64,000 bases of DNA, from assembly GCA_963708625.1 (NCBI GenBank), contig CAVPSV010000004.1, positions 558,001 through 622,000 on the forward strand. The letters are read 5' to 3'. Source of the DNA: DASXIF01 sp036498145. Lineage in GTDB: Bacteria > Actinomycetota > Actinomycetes > Mycobacteriales > Jatrophihabitantaceae. The notes below the pieces were generated by a model that made no database searches, had not been told where the DNA came from, and worked only from the letters and a program-made list of their open reading frames with translations. A program made the translations under genes and the position numbers. This document shows, piece by piece, positions 53,760 to 62,305 of this stretch (position 1 is the stretch's first letter; every line of letters starts with the position of its first letter).

Positions 53760-55313
53760 TCAGCTGGCCGACGTGGTCTGCCCGGCGCTCGAGCTGCTCG
53801 GCGCAGGCGTGGACGACAGTGTCGCGGTGGCGCTCGGCGTGGTCGAGTCGGTCGTGCTGCCCGACGAGGTGGGTGAGCCCGAGTCGGTGCTGGTCGGTGT
53901 GGCCGAGCCGGAATCCGATGGCGTGCCCGAGTCGCTCGCCGACGTGCTGGCGCTGCTCGACGGGCTGGTGCTCGGACTGTTCGACGGAGTCGGGCTGGTG
54001 GTCGGCTTCGACGTGGGACCGGCGGTCGGCACGCCGAGCGGCGCACCCGGATCTGCCGGCGGAAGCTTCGGCTTGGTGGTGGGCACCGAGGACGACGGCG
54101 GCGGGGTCGGCGTGATCAGGCCTGCCCCCTGCGCATACTGCGATTCGACCGACATGACCAGCGAGATGTAGGTGTCCGAGTCGTTGTACGCGCGAATCGC
54201 CTGCACCTGGCCGGCGGTGGTGTTCAGGTCGGCGCCGACTGCGCACAGGTAGCGCGCCGCTGTCCGGGCGGCATCGAAGATGTTGAACGGGTCGGCGATA
54301 TGGTCGCCGTTGCCGTCCATGCCGTACGACGCCCAGGTGGACGGGATGAACTGCATCGGGCCTACGGCTCGGTCGTAGACCGTGTCACCGTCGAGCCGGC
54401 CGTGATCGGTGTCGCGGATCAGCGCCGTGCCGTGCCCGTTCAGCGGGATACCGATCACCTTCGGCGTGGACAGCCCATCGGTGTGCAGTACCGCGCCGGC
54501 GAAGCGGCCGTGGTCGGACTCCACCCGGCCGATGCCGGCCAGCAGCGGCCAGCCGAGGTGGCAGGACGGGTCTACCGCGGTCTCGGCGCCGGCCGCGCGC
54601 TCATATGCGGTCAGGGCCGTGGACGGAATGCCGTCGGCGGCCAGGTCCGACGCACTCACCTCGATGACGGCCGGCGCGCTCGTGCGCCGCGCGGCAGCAG
54701 TGGTGGGCGCGGGACCGGGGATGGTGCCGAAAGCCAACGGCTCGACGGGGGCCGCGGCTTGTGGAATGGCGGCGATGATGATGCCGCCGTCCGCGCCGAC
54801 TCGCGGCGGCGGATGGTTGCCGGAACTCGCCGCTGCGGCCACCGCGCCGAGCGTGATCGCCGCCAGTGCTCCGGCGGCCGCGTACCGGACCCGCCGGGAC
54901 CGCGCGGCGGCTGCGGCGGGACCCATGACGGCACGGGCGCGGGGAGAACCGAGGACGGCGTCGACGCGCGTCATCGCCCGCCGTGCCGGCGGTGAGCGCA
55001 GCACGATGCGGACCCGGCGTTCGGCGATGCGTCCGACGCGCGAGCGGCGCAGCAGTGCCGCGCCGACGACGACGCTGGCCGCGACCGTCGCCCACAGCGC
55101 CCGCAGCGCAACGGTGATGAGCACGAACATCAGCGCGAGCACGTTCCACAGCAGCGTGGCTACGGCGGTCGCGAATCGAACCACGAGCGATACGGCGAGA
55201 GCGAGGCCGGCGCCGGAAAAGCCGGGCATGATGTGCCGTGGCCAGGCACGCGGCGGCTGAGCCTCAGGTGGACTGGCAGCACTCGAAACGCCCCAGCGAC
55301 GAACAACGGGCAT
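53760..55313 (-). CDS. Exported lytic transglycosylase with long Ser/Thr-rich tail
   Basis: A protein of about 517 residues. Several hydrophobic stretches in the first 80 residues and a helix at AAGALAAITLGAVAAAASSG suggest membrane attachment. Residues 210-370 are an SLT_2-type lytic transglycosylase: TALTAYERAAG, the catalytic Glu in LLAGIGRVESDHGRFAG, AVGPMQFIPSTWASYGMDGN and ARYLCAVGADLNT. The last 130 residues are almost only Ser, Thr, Pro and Ala with a few Asp, a likely wall-spanning or glycosylated tail. The start is uncertain; ATG 55313 or GTG 55331. Likely role is peptidoglycan cleavage during growth. Confidence 0.85.
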   Translation of the reverse strand: MPVVRRWGVSSAASPPEAQPPRAWPRHIMPGFSGAGLALAVSLVVRFATAVATLLWNVLALMFVLITVALRALWATVAASVVVGAALLRRSRVGRIAERRVRIVLRSPPARRAMTRVDAVLGSPRARAVMGPAAAAARSRRVRYAAAGALAAITLGAVAAAASSGNHPPPRVGADGGIIIAAIPQAAAPVEPLAFGTIPGPAPTTAAARRTSAPAVIEVSASDLAADGIPSTALTAYERAAGAETAVDPSCHLGWPLLAGIGRVESDHGRFAGAVLHTDGLSTPKVIGIPLNGHGTALIRDTDHGRLDGDTVYDRAVGPMQFIPSTWASYGMDGNGDHIADPFNIFDAARTAARYLCAVGADLNTTAGQVQAIRAYNDSDTYISLVMSVESQYAQGAGLITPTPPPSSSVPTTKPKLPPADPGAPLGVPTAGPTSKPTTSPTPSNSPSTSPSSSASTSASDSGTPSDSGSATPTSTDSGSPTSSGSTTDSTTPSATATLSSTPAPSSSSAGQTTSAS

Positions 55314-55475
55314 GAGACGTCCGGTCCTCACTCAGGGATTGCTGGCGACCGGCACACCTTACGTTGCGTTGCCGGCCCGCGCATCGCTGAGCGGCCGCGC
55401 TTGAGCCGAGGCGCGGCAGAGTTTCCGAACCGTTCAACCCCTGTTCTGACGGAGCAGCACCGGCGCCGGTTTCGG

Positions 55476-56108
55476 CTAGTCGTCCTGACCGATCTGCCGG
55501 GGCCGTGGCTCCAGGTGCTTGAGTCCGTTCCAGCCGAGGTTGACCAGGTGTGCGGCCACCTCCTCACGCTTGGGCTTGCGCTCCTCCAGCCACCACTGCC
55601 CGGTGAACGCGACCATGCCGACCAGCATCTGCGCGTACATCGGCGCGAGCTTGGTGGAGATGCCGCGCGCGGAGAACTCGCGCGCGAGGATGTGCTCGAC
55701 CTGGCTGGCGATGTCGTTGAGCAACGACGAGAACGTCCCGCCCGCACCGGCCACCGGCGAATCACGGGACAGGATCCGGAAACCGTCGGTCTGCTGCTCG
55801 ATGTAGGTCAGCAGCGCCAGCGCGGAGCGCTCCACCAGCTGCCGCGGGTGCCCGTCCGACAGTGCCTCCGTGAGCCGGGACAGCAGGTCGCTCATCTCCC
55901 GGTCCACGACGACGGCGTACAGCCCCTCCTTGCCACCGAAGTGCTCGTACACCACCGGCTTGCTGACGCCGGCGCGCGAGGCGATCTCCTCGATCGAGGT
56001 GGCGTCGTAGCCCTTCTCGGCGAACAGGGACCGGCCGACGTCGAGCAACTGCTCGCGCCGTTCCCGCCCGGTCATCCGGACGCGCTGACGTCCTGGGGCA
56101 TCGCTCAT
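55476..56108 (-). CDS. TetR-family regulator divergent from the kyn genes
   Basis: A 210-residue repressor. The N-terminal HTH is REQLLDVGRSLFAEKGYDAT followed by SIEEIASRAGVSKPVVYEHF. The ligand domain is helical with MLVGMVAFTGQWWLEERKP typical of the TetR_C group. It is read away from kynA with 57 bp between starts, so it may control the tryptophan-degradation pair and itself. A 10-bp palindrome TGTCATGACA covers the kynA start codon, but I cannot prove it is the operator. Confidence 0.88.
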   Translation of the reverse strand: MSDAPGRQRVRMTGRERREQLLDVGRSLFAEKGYDATSIEEIASRAGVSKPVVYEHFGGKEGLYAVVVDREMSDLLSRLTEALSDGHPRQLVERSALALLTYIEQQTDGFRILSRDSPVAGAGGTFSSLLNDIASQVEHILAREFSARGISTKLAPMYAQMLVGMVAFTGQWWLEERKPKREEVAAHLVNLGWNGLKHLEPRPRQIGQDD

Positions 56109-56165
56109 GGCGCCCGGTTCCTGCTGATTCGCTCACTGCTTTCGCTCATCGAGAATGATGGTGTC

Positions 56166-56987
56166 ATGACAACGGCGTCAGGGCCTGAACGCCCGGCATT
56201 GCTGACCTATGGCAGCTACCTGCGGCTCGATGAGCTACTGGCCTGCCAGTCGCCGCAGACCGACGAGCACGACGAGCTGTTGTTCGTGATCATCCACCAG
56301 GTCTACGAACTGTGGTTCAAGCAGATCCTGCACGAGGCGGCATTGCTGCAGCGGCGGCTGGAGTCCGGCGAGAGCACCGGCGCACTGCACACTGCCCGGC
56401 GCATCGCAAAGATCTTGAAGACCATCGTCGGACAGCTCGACGTGCTGGAGACGATGACGCCCCGGCAGTTCGCCGCGTTCCGGCCCGAGCTGGGTAGCTC
56501 CAGCGGTTTCCAATCCCAGCAGTTCCGCGAGATCGAGGCGGTGCTGGGCCGGCGCGACTTCACCGCAGCGGGTGATGCGCGGCTACGGGCCGCCGTTGCC
56601 CGTCGCTCGGTGTACGACTCGCTACTGCGCTACCTGGCCGGCCGCGGGCAGCCGGTGCCCGAGGAGGTGCTGAATCGCGACCCTGCGCACGCGTGGGTGC
56701 CAGTTCCGGCCGTGGATCAGATCCTTACCGATGTCTACGCCGACGAGCAGGATCCGGCGGCCGAGGTGTGCGAGGCGCTCGTCGACATCGACGAGGGTCT
56801 GCAGGAGTGGCGCTACCGGCACGTGAAGATGGTGGAGCGCATCATCGGCGCGCGCGTCGGCACCGGTGGCTCGGCCGGCGCGGACTATCTGCGTTCGACG
56901 CTGTTCCGTGCGGCGTTTCCGGATCTGTGGGCGGTGCGGGGCGCGCCGGCGCCAACCATTGCACCGAACGCACCGGACGCGCGGTGA
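56166..56987 (+). CDS. kynA: Tryptophan 2,3-dioxygenase
   Basis: A 273-residue heme enzyme that opens the indole ring of tryptophan to N-formylkynurenine. LLTYGSYLRLDELLACQ, HDELLFVIIHQVYELWFKQI (substrate-site His and Phe/Tyr), GSSSGFQSQQFREIEAVLG, and YRHVKMVERIIG with the heme-ligand His near the C-terminus, followed by GTGGSAGADYL. The stop overlaps the kynU start by 4 nt. The formamidase step (kynB) is not found in the window. Confidence 0.95.
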   Translation: MTTASGPERPALLTYGSYLRLDELLACQSPQTDEHDELLFVIIHQVYELWFKQILHEAALLQRRLESGESTGALHTARRIAKILKTIVGQLDVLETMTPRQFAAFRPELGSSSGFQSQQFREIEAVLGRRDFTAAGDARLRAAVARRSVYDSLLRYLAGRGQPVPEEVLNRDPAHAWVPVPAVDQILTDVYADEQDPAAEVCEALVDIDEGLQEWRYRHVKMVERIIGARVGTGGSAGADYLRSTLFRAAFPDLWAVRGAPAPTIAPNAPDAR

Positions 56988-58258
56988 GCGAGGGCAGCGC
57001 GGCGACGCCGCCGATCGTGCCGCCGATCACGTCGCGTGAACAGGCGGAGGCGGCCGATCGAAACGACCCGCTCGCCTTCGTCCGGGACCGGTTCGACCTG
57101 CCGCCCGGCGTCATCTACCTGGACGGCAACTCGCTCGGACCGCTGCCGCACGGTGTCGCGGCCGCGGTCGCCGACGTCGTGCAGCGGCAGTGGGGTGCGG
57201 ACCTGATCACGTCGTGGAACCGCAACGGCTGGTGGACGCTGCCGGCCCGGCTCGGCGATCGGATCGGCGCGCTGGTCGGCGCCGGCGCTGGCCAGGTGCT
57301 TTGCGGCGACTCGACCAGCATCCAACTCTTTCAGGCGATCACCGCGCTGGCCCGGCTGCGTCCGCAACGGCGCACGCTGGTGACCGACGGGGCAAACTTT
57401 CCCACCGACCAGTACCTCGCCGACGCCGCTGCGGCGCTGCTCGACATGCAGGTAGTGCGCGTTTCGCCGGCCGAGGTGTCCGGTGCACTTGGCGAGGACA
57501 CCGCCGTCGTCTCGTTCAGTGCCGTCGACTACCGCACCGGTGTCCGGTGGGACGCCGGGGCTATCACCGAGCAGGTACACGGTGCGGGCGCGTTGATGCT
57601 CTGGGATCTTGCGCATGTCGCCGGGGCCATGCCGTTCGCGCTGGACGACATCGGTGCCGATGCGGCAGTCGGCTGCTCGTACAAGTACCTCAACGGCGGG
57701 CCCGGCGCGCCGGCGTGGCTTTATCTGGCTCGACGACACCAGGACGCCGTGCTGCCATTGACCGGTTGGCAGGGCGCGGCGAACCCGTTCGCGCTCGAGC
57801 AGCACTACCTGCCGGCGCCCGGCATCGAACGGGCGCGCATCGGCACGCCGTCGATCCTCGGGATGGCCGCACTGAACGCCGCGCTCGGTGTGTGGGACGG
57901 TGTCGACCTCTCCGTGCTGCGCACCAAGTCATTGGCGCTCAGCGATGTGGTTATCGCCTACACCGACGAACACCTGGCGACCTACGGCGTGCAGGTGGTT
58001 ACCCCGCGCGACCACGCCCGGCGCGGTTCGCAGGTGTCGTTGCAGATGGCACACGGTTATGAGGTGACGCAGGCTCTGATCGCGCGCGGCGTAATCGGGG
58101 ACTTCCGCGCGCCGGACCTGCTGCGACTCGGCCTGCCCGCGTCGTATCTGCGCTACGTCGAGGTGTGGGACGCGCTGGAACAGTTGCGCGACGTCCTGGC
58201 CACCGAGGCCTATACCGCCCCCGAATTCGCCCGCAACGAAGCAGCCCCCGTCACCTGA
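56984..58258 (+). CDS. kynU: Kynureninase
   Basis: A 424-residue PLP enzyme cleaving kynurenine to anthranilate and alanine. VIYLDGNSLGPLPHG opens the family; GDSTSIQLFQAITALA binds PLP phosphate; WDLAHVAGAMPF holds the Asp and His; and the PLP-lysine is in GCSYKYLNGGPGAPAWLYLA. The start is GTG in a GTGA overlap with kynA, so both are translated together. The anthranilate made could feed tryptophan resynthesis or secondary metabolism. Confidence 0.95.
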   Translation: MSEGSAATPPIVPPITSREQAEAADRNDPLAFVRDRFDLPPGVIYLDGNSLGPLPHGVAAAVADVVQRQWGADLITSWNRNGWWTLPARLGDRIGALVGAGAGQVLCGDSTSIQLFQAITALARLRPQRRTLVTDGANFPTDQYLADAAAALLDMQVVRVSPAEVSGALGEDTAVVSFSAVDYRTGVRWDAGAITEQVHGAGALMLWDLAHVAGAMPFALDDIGADAAVGCSYKYLNGGPGAPAWLYLARRHQDAVLPLTGWQGAANPFALEQHYLPAPGIERARIGTPSILGMAALNAALGVWDGVDLSVLRTKSLALSDVVIAYTDEHLATYGVQVVTPRDHARRGSQVSLQMAHGYEVTQALIARGVIGDFRAPDLLRLGLPASYLRYVEVWDALEQLRDVLATEAYTAPEFARNEAAPVT

Positions 58259-58264
58259 CCCGCA

Positions 58265-58336
58265 CCGCCCCACCCATCAACCGATTTGGGGAAAGTTTGT
58301 GCCCCTATACGGCCAATACTTTCCCCAAATCGGTGA
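58265..58336. repeat. Long hairpin element, copy 1
   Basis: ACCGATTTGGGGAAAGT (58280-58296) and ACTTTCCCCAAATCGGT (58318-58334) are perfect 17-bp arms around 21 nt. Outer CCCACC and GGTGGG extend the stem. The left flank CCGCCCCACCCATCA is identical in copy 2, 1240 bp away. It lies between the convergent stops of kynU and the secreted triple-repeat gene and may terminate both. Confidence 0.85.
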
Positions 58337-58349
58337 GGTGGGCCGAGGA

Positions 58350-59414
58350 CTACTGCGCGAACCACGACCCGTCGAAGTAGGTGCACTCTGCCGCGTCCGC
58401 GAAGCCGCTCCCCGGTGACACGACCATGACCTCGCCTGTGCTGTGGCTGATGCTCAGCAGCGCGTTTTGGCCGCCACCACCCGTCGAGTCACCACAGCTC
58501 ACCGCTTCGACGTAGACGTCGGCCGCGGGCCGGTCCTTTGTCGGCAGGGTAAAGATCAGCGGGCTTATGCCACTAGAAACGGCACCTTCGAGTCGGACGA
58601 CTTTGCCACTGACCTTCAGCCCGGCGGGTCGCGCGGGCCAGACACTGCGCCACTCGTTCTGCAACGCGACTGCCTTCGCGTTCGCCGCGGAATCGGCTTT
58701 CACGTAGGAGACGCCGTCCAGCGACGTGAAGCATTGCGCGTCGGGGGTGAAGGGCCCGGTGCTGAAGACGCTCAGCGTCCCGTCAGTACCGATTTCGAGC
58801 GCTCCGTGCGTGGCGTTGCAGAGGTCGATCGACTGGATCACGGTCGCCTTGGGCCAGTCCGCCTTCGGCAACGTCGCGAACTGGTTTTCCGTCCCGTTGG
58901 CGATGGCTCCTTGCAGCCGCACGACGCCGCCGACAACCCGGACCGCCGCATTCGACGTGCCGAACGGCGCATTGGTCCACCCGTTGAGCAGCGTCAGCGG
59001 TTTGGCGCCCTTCTCCGTCAGCGTGAACGACACTCCGTCGAGCGGGATGGCGCACTGGGCCTCGCTGAACACACCGTCTGCTTCTTCGACCTCCACCGCG
59101 CCGGAGGGCTGAATGAACAACCGGCCGGTGTCCGCATCGCAGAGGTCGACCGAGACGTACACGGCCGTCGCGGGCGTGTCAGCGGCCGGCAGCGTGAACA
59201 CCGTCGGCGACGTGCCATTGGTCAGCAGGCCCCTGAACGTCACGACGTTCGATATCAGTGCTACGCCGGGCTCGGCGGTATCGGGTAGGCCGGTCCAGCC
59301 GTTCGCCAACGCAAGCGGTGCGAACTTCGGTCCCGCGGCCGCGGCGGCGGTCGCGGGAACAAGTATCGAGGCCACGATTCCCGCGGCCAGCAACAACTTC
59401 GTCGTTCTCCTCAT
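58350..59414 (-). CDS. Secreted protein with three Cys-paired repeats
   Basis: A 354-residue exported protein (signal LLLAAGIVASILVPATAAAA). It consists of three repeats of about 105 residues, each starting with L-x-N-G/E-W, then a strand set VVTFRGLLTNGTSPTVFTLP or a variant, a Cys in DLCDADTG, DLCNATHG or VSCGDSTG, a second Cys in AQCAIPL, AQCFTSL or AECTYFD, and ending in DGVSF, DGVSY or DGSWF. The repeat resembles beta domains of phage tail fibres. No anchor is seen. Function unknown. Hairpin elements lie on both sides. Confidence 0.75.
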   Translation of the reverse strand: MRRTTKLLLAAGIVASILVPATAAAAAGPKFAPLALANGWTGLPDTAEPGVALISNVVTFRGLLTNGTSPTVFTLPAADTPATAVYVSVDLCDADTGRLFIQPSGAVEVEEADGVFSEAQCAIPLDGVSFTLTEKGAKPLTLLNGWTNAPFGTSNAAVRVVGGVVRLQGAIANGTENQFATLPKADWPKATVIQSIDLCNATHGALEIGTDGTLSVFSTGPFTPDAQCFTSLDGVSYVKADSAANAKAVALQNEWRSVWPARPAGLKVSGKVVRLEGAVSSGISPLIFTLPTKDRPAADVYVEAVSCGDSTGGGGQNALLSISHSTGEVMVVSPGSGFADAAECTYFDGSWFAQ

Positions 59415-59504
59415 GTGCGGGTCCCCTCCCAGAGCCCAGATGCCGCGCGATTCGCAGCCTGCACATTCCTACGCCGAAGGGCATAAACGGACCGTGAGCC
59501 ACCG

Positions 59505-59576
59505 CCGCCCCACCCATCAACCGATTTGGGGAAAGTTTTGGCCGCTATAGGGCTAAGAATTTCCCCAAATCGGTGA
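59505..59576. repeat. Long hairpin element, copy 2
   Basis: ACCGATTTGGGGAAA (59520-59534) and TTTCCCCAAATCGGT (59560-59574) are perfect 15-bp arms. The first 34 bp match copy 1 exactly, while the loop (GGCCGCTATAGGGC) is closer to the reverse complement of the copy 1 loop. It ends right at the desaturase stop codon and lies 90 bp upstream of the secreted triple-repeat gene. Confidence 0.85.
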
Positions 59577-60599
59577 TCAGGCGTCGGCGCGGAGTTTGGC
59601 GATGCGCTCGGGCTTGGGCCAGCGCACGTCGGTGGCCCAGCCGAACTTCTCGAACAGCCAGATCAGCCGCGCGGATTCGTCGAGCTGACCGCGCAGCACG
59701 CCGTGGCGCGCCGAGGTCGGGTCGGCATGGTGCATGTTGTGCCAACTCTCGCCGAAGCTCAGGATCGCCAGCGGCCAGAAGTTCGTGCTGCGATCGCGCG
59801 CGGTGAACGGCTTGTCGCCGATCGTGTGACAGATGGAGTTGATCGACCAGGTGACGTGGTGCAACACGAAGACGCGTACGAGCGACGCCCAGAAGAACGC
59901 CGACAGGGCGCCGGCCCACGACCAGCTGATCAATCCGCCGAGCAACGCCGGCGCGAGTAACGACACCGCGAGCCAGAGCGGGAACTGCCGGTCCACCCGG
60001 ACGATGTCACGGTCGCGCAGCAGGTCCGGCGTGTACTTGTCCCGGTTGGTGTGCTCGACGTCGAACATCCAGCCGATGTGCGCGTACGCGAGCCCCTTGG
60101 CAAGTGCCGGCACTGTCTCGCCGTAGCGCCACGGCGAATGCGGATCACCGTCACGGTCACTGAACGCGTGATGCCGGCGATGATCGGCGACCCAGCGGAT
60201 GACCGGACCCTCGATGGCCATGCTGCCGGCAATCGCCAGCGCGATGCGCAAACCGCGATTGGCCTTGAACGAGCCATGGGTGAACAGCCGGTGGTAGCCG
60301 ATGGTGATGCCGAGCCCAGCCACCTCGTAGAAGACGACGAACAGCACGATGTCGGTCCAGCCCAGTCCCCAACCCCAGGCGACCGGAATCGCGGCTGCGA
60401 ATGCCAGGAACGGCACGATCACGAACAGGTACAGCGCGAACTGTTCACCGCGCCGTTTGCGGCCCTCGAAAACTGGCTTCGGGCCCGCGGTTTCGTTGGT
60501 GTCTTCGAAGGTGTCGGTCGCATCGATGGTGGCGTCGCCGGTCTGCTCCCAGACCGTTGCGGGGGGTCGCTCGTCGAGGTCAGGATCGAGGATCGTCAT
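59577..60599 (-). CDS. Acyl-CoA desaturase (delta-9 type)
   Basis: A 340-residue membrane di-iron enzyme placing a double bond in acyl-CoA or phospholipid chains. The three His boxes are GYHRLFTHGSFKANRGL, ADHRRHHAFSDRDGDPHSPW and SWHNMHHADPTSARHG, with four membrane helices in two pairs (FALYLFVIVPFLAFAAAI and others). It resembles mycobacterial DesA3, which works with an oxidoreductase partner not seen here. A perfect palindrome abuts the start codon, and no ribosome-binding site is visible, so the mRNA may be leaderless. Confidence 0.93.
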   Translation of the reverse strand: MTILDPDLDERPPATVWEQTGDATIDATDTFEDTNETAGPKPVFEGRKRRGEQFALYLFVIVPFLAFAAAIPVAWGWGLGWTDIVLFVVFYEVAGLGITIGYHRLFTHGSFKANRGLRIALAIAGSMAIEGPVIRWVADHRRHHAFSDRDGDPHSPWRYGETVPALAKGLAYAHIGWMFDVEHTNRDKYTPDLLRDRDIVRVDRQFPLWLAVSLLAPALLGGLISWSWAGALSAFFWASLVRVFVLHHVTWSINSICHTIGDKPFTARDRSTNFWPLAILSFGESWHNMHHADPTSARHGVLRGQLDESARLIWLFEKFGWATDVRWPKPERIAKLRADA

Positions 60600-60617
60600 G
60601 GTTACGGGAGCGTAACC
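60600..60617. promoter_or_regulatory. Palindrome at the desaturase start
   Basis: GGTTACG-GGAG-CGTAACC is a perfect 7-bp inverted repeat touching the ATG. Position and symmetry suit a TetR-type lipid-responsive repressor, as known for other desaturase genes. The regulator is not in this window as far as I can tell. Confidence 0.55.
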
Positions 60618-60687
60618 TACGCAGCCGTAAGCACCAACTCACTCGGCGGGTCGCTCTCAGTCACGCCGGTAGGCTGGCCTCGGTCAT

Positions 60688-60763
60688 TCGGGGATGGGGT
60701 AATCGGCAGCCCGCAGGCCTTTGGAGCCTTGCAGTCTCGGTTCGAGTCCGAGTCCCCGAGCCA
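60688..60763 (+). tRNA. tRNA-Gln (UUG)
   Basis: Acceptor TCGGGGA/TCCCCGA, anticodon loop CTTTGGA with UUG at 34-36, T-loop TTCGAGT between CTCGG and CCGAG, discriminator G at 60760 and an encoded CCA. One mismatch closes the anticodon stem. A tRNA-Gln just before glmU is usual in actinobacteria. Confidence 0.93.
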
Positions 60764-60823
60764 GACCGACGCACGTCCGCCGCACGACCGCTGCACCACC
60801 GCGACAGGAGGGCCCGCGCACAC

Positions 60824-62299
60824 GTGACCGATGCGCTCACCGTCATCGTGCTCGCCGCCGGCGAGGGCACCCGGATGGTCTCCAGCAGAGCCAAGGTGCT
60901 GCACTCCTTCGCCGGGCGCAGCCTGCTCGGGCACGTGCTCGCCGCCGCTGCACCACTCGGCGCGGCGCAGACCGCGGTCGTGGTCGGGCATCAGCGCGAA
61001 CAGGTCGCCGAACACCTGCAGACCATCGCACCCGATGCGTACGTGGTGATCCAGCAAGAGCAACGTGGCACCGGGCATGCGGTCCGGCTCGCACTCGAGG
61101 CGATGCCGGATCCGACCGGCACGGTGCTGGTGCTGCCCGGTGACGCTCCCCTGCTCACCGCGGCGACGCTGGCCGACCTGATCACGACACATCGATCCGC
61201 CGACGCATGGGCGACGATGCTCACCTCGGTGGTCGGTGATCCGACCGGCTACGGGCGGGTCATCCGCGGCCCGGACGGCGGCGTCGCGCGGGTGGTCGAG
61301 CACCGCGATGCCGACGAGGCCGAGCTGGCGGTAGCCGAGGTTTCTGCGCTCGTCTACGCCTTCGACGCAACCCGGTTGCGCACGGCGGTGCAGCAGCTGT
61401 CCAGCCGCAACGCCCAGGGCGAGGAATACCTGCCGGACGTGGTGTCTGTTTTCGTCGCCGCCGGCGGGCGAGTGGTTGCCGTGCTCGCCGATGAGACCGA
61501 GACGGCCGGCGTGAACGATCGCGTCCAGCTCGCCGCGGCGCACCGGCAGTACAACGCGCGATTGCTGGCGGCGCACATGCGTGCCGGTGTCACGGTCGTC
61601 GATCCGGCGACCACCTGGGTCGATGTCGGCGTGACCCTGGCGCCGGACGTCGTGCTGCTGCCGTCGGTGGAGCTGTACGGCACGACCAGCGTGGCGGCGC
61701 AGGCATGCGTCGGGCCGCAGGTCACGCTCACCGACACGACCGTCGGGCCACGGGCAACGGTGACCAGGGCGGTCGCGCTGTCGGCGCGCGTGGGTGCCGA
61801 TGCCTCCGTCGGCCCGTATGCATATCTGCGTCCGGGCACCGAGCTGGCCGACGGGGTACACGTCGGTACCTACGTCGAGGTGAAGAACAGCGATATCGGT
61901 ACCGGGACGAAGGTGCCGCACCTGTCCTACGTCGGCGACGCGTCGATCGGCGAGCACACCAACATCGGCGCCGGCACCGTGTTCGTCAACTACGACGGGG
62001 TCGACAAGCACCGCAGCACCGTCGGTGATCATGCCCGTACCGGAGCGGACAACATGTTCGTCGCGCCGGTGCACGTCGGCGACGGGGCGTACACCGCGGC
62101 CGGCTCGGTGATCACGCAGGACGTGCCGCCCGGGGCGATGGGGGTCGCGCGCGCGCCCCAGCGAAACGTGGAAGGCTGGGTGCGCCGCAGGCGAGCAGGC
62201 ACACCATCGGCCGAGGCCGCGGAGGCCGCCGCGCGAGCGGCCGAGCGGCCCGCCGAGGACGGGACGCAGGAACGGGGCGAGGACCACGAGGATGGGTGA
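60824..62299 (+). CDS. glmU: Bifunctional GlmU: glucosamine-1-P acetyltransferase and GlcNAc-1-P uridylyltransferase
   Basis: Makes UDP-GlcNAc for peptidoglycan. The 491 residues hold an N-terminal nucleotidyltransferase (VIVLAAGEGTRMVSSRAKVL, QQEQRGTGHAVRLAL, VLPGDAPLLTA) and a C-terminal left-handed beta helix with hexapeptide turns and acetyl-CoA site residues (YVEVKNSDIGTGTKVPHLSY, GTVFVNYDGVDKH, GDGAYTAAGSVITQDVPPGA). An Ala/Glu-rich tail of about 30 residues is added. The start is GTG. It is cotranscribed with prs, 6 bp downstream. Confidence 0.97.
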   Translation: MTDALTVIVLAAGEGTRMVSSRAKVLHSFAGRSLLGHVLAAAAPLGAAQTAVVVGHQREQVAEHLQTIAPDAYVVIQQEQRGTGHAVRLALEAMPDPTGTVLVLPGDAPLLTAATLADLITTHRSADAWATMLTSVVGDPTGYGRVIRGPDGGVARVVEHRDADEAELAVAEVSALVYAFDATRLRTAVQQLSSRNAQGEEYLPDVVSVFVAAGGRVVAVLADETETAGVNDRVQLAAAHRQYNARLLAAHMRAGVTVVDPATTWVDVGVTLAPDVVLLPSVELYGTTSVAAQACVGPQVTLTDTTVGPRATVTRAVALSARVGADASVGPYAYLRPGTELADGVHVGTYVEVKNSDIGTGTKVPHLSYVGDASIGEHTNIGAGTVFVNYDGVDKHRSTVGDHARTGADNMFVAPVHVGDGAYTAAGSVITQDVPPGAMGVARAPQRNVEGWVRRRRAGTPSAEAAEAAARAAERPAEDGTQERGEDHEDG

Positions 62300-62305
62300 C
62301 CGGTC

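Noticed and set aside
56162..56171. TGTCATGACA as the TetR operator of kynA
   Set aside because: A 10-bp palindrome over the start codon is too short and too deep in the gene to call with confidence; noted only in the regulator entry.
58265..59576. Insertion sequence bounded by the two hairpins
   Set aside because: The gene inside is an exported repeat protein, no transposase is present and no target duplication is evident.
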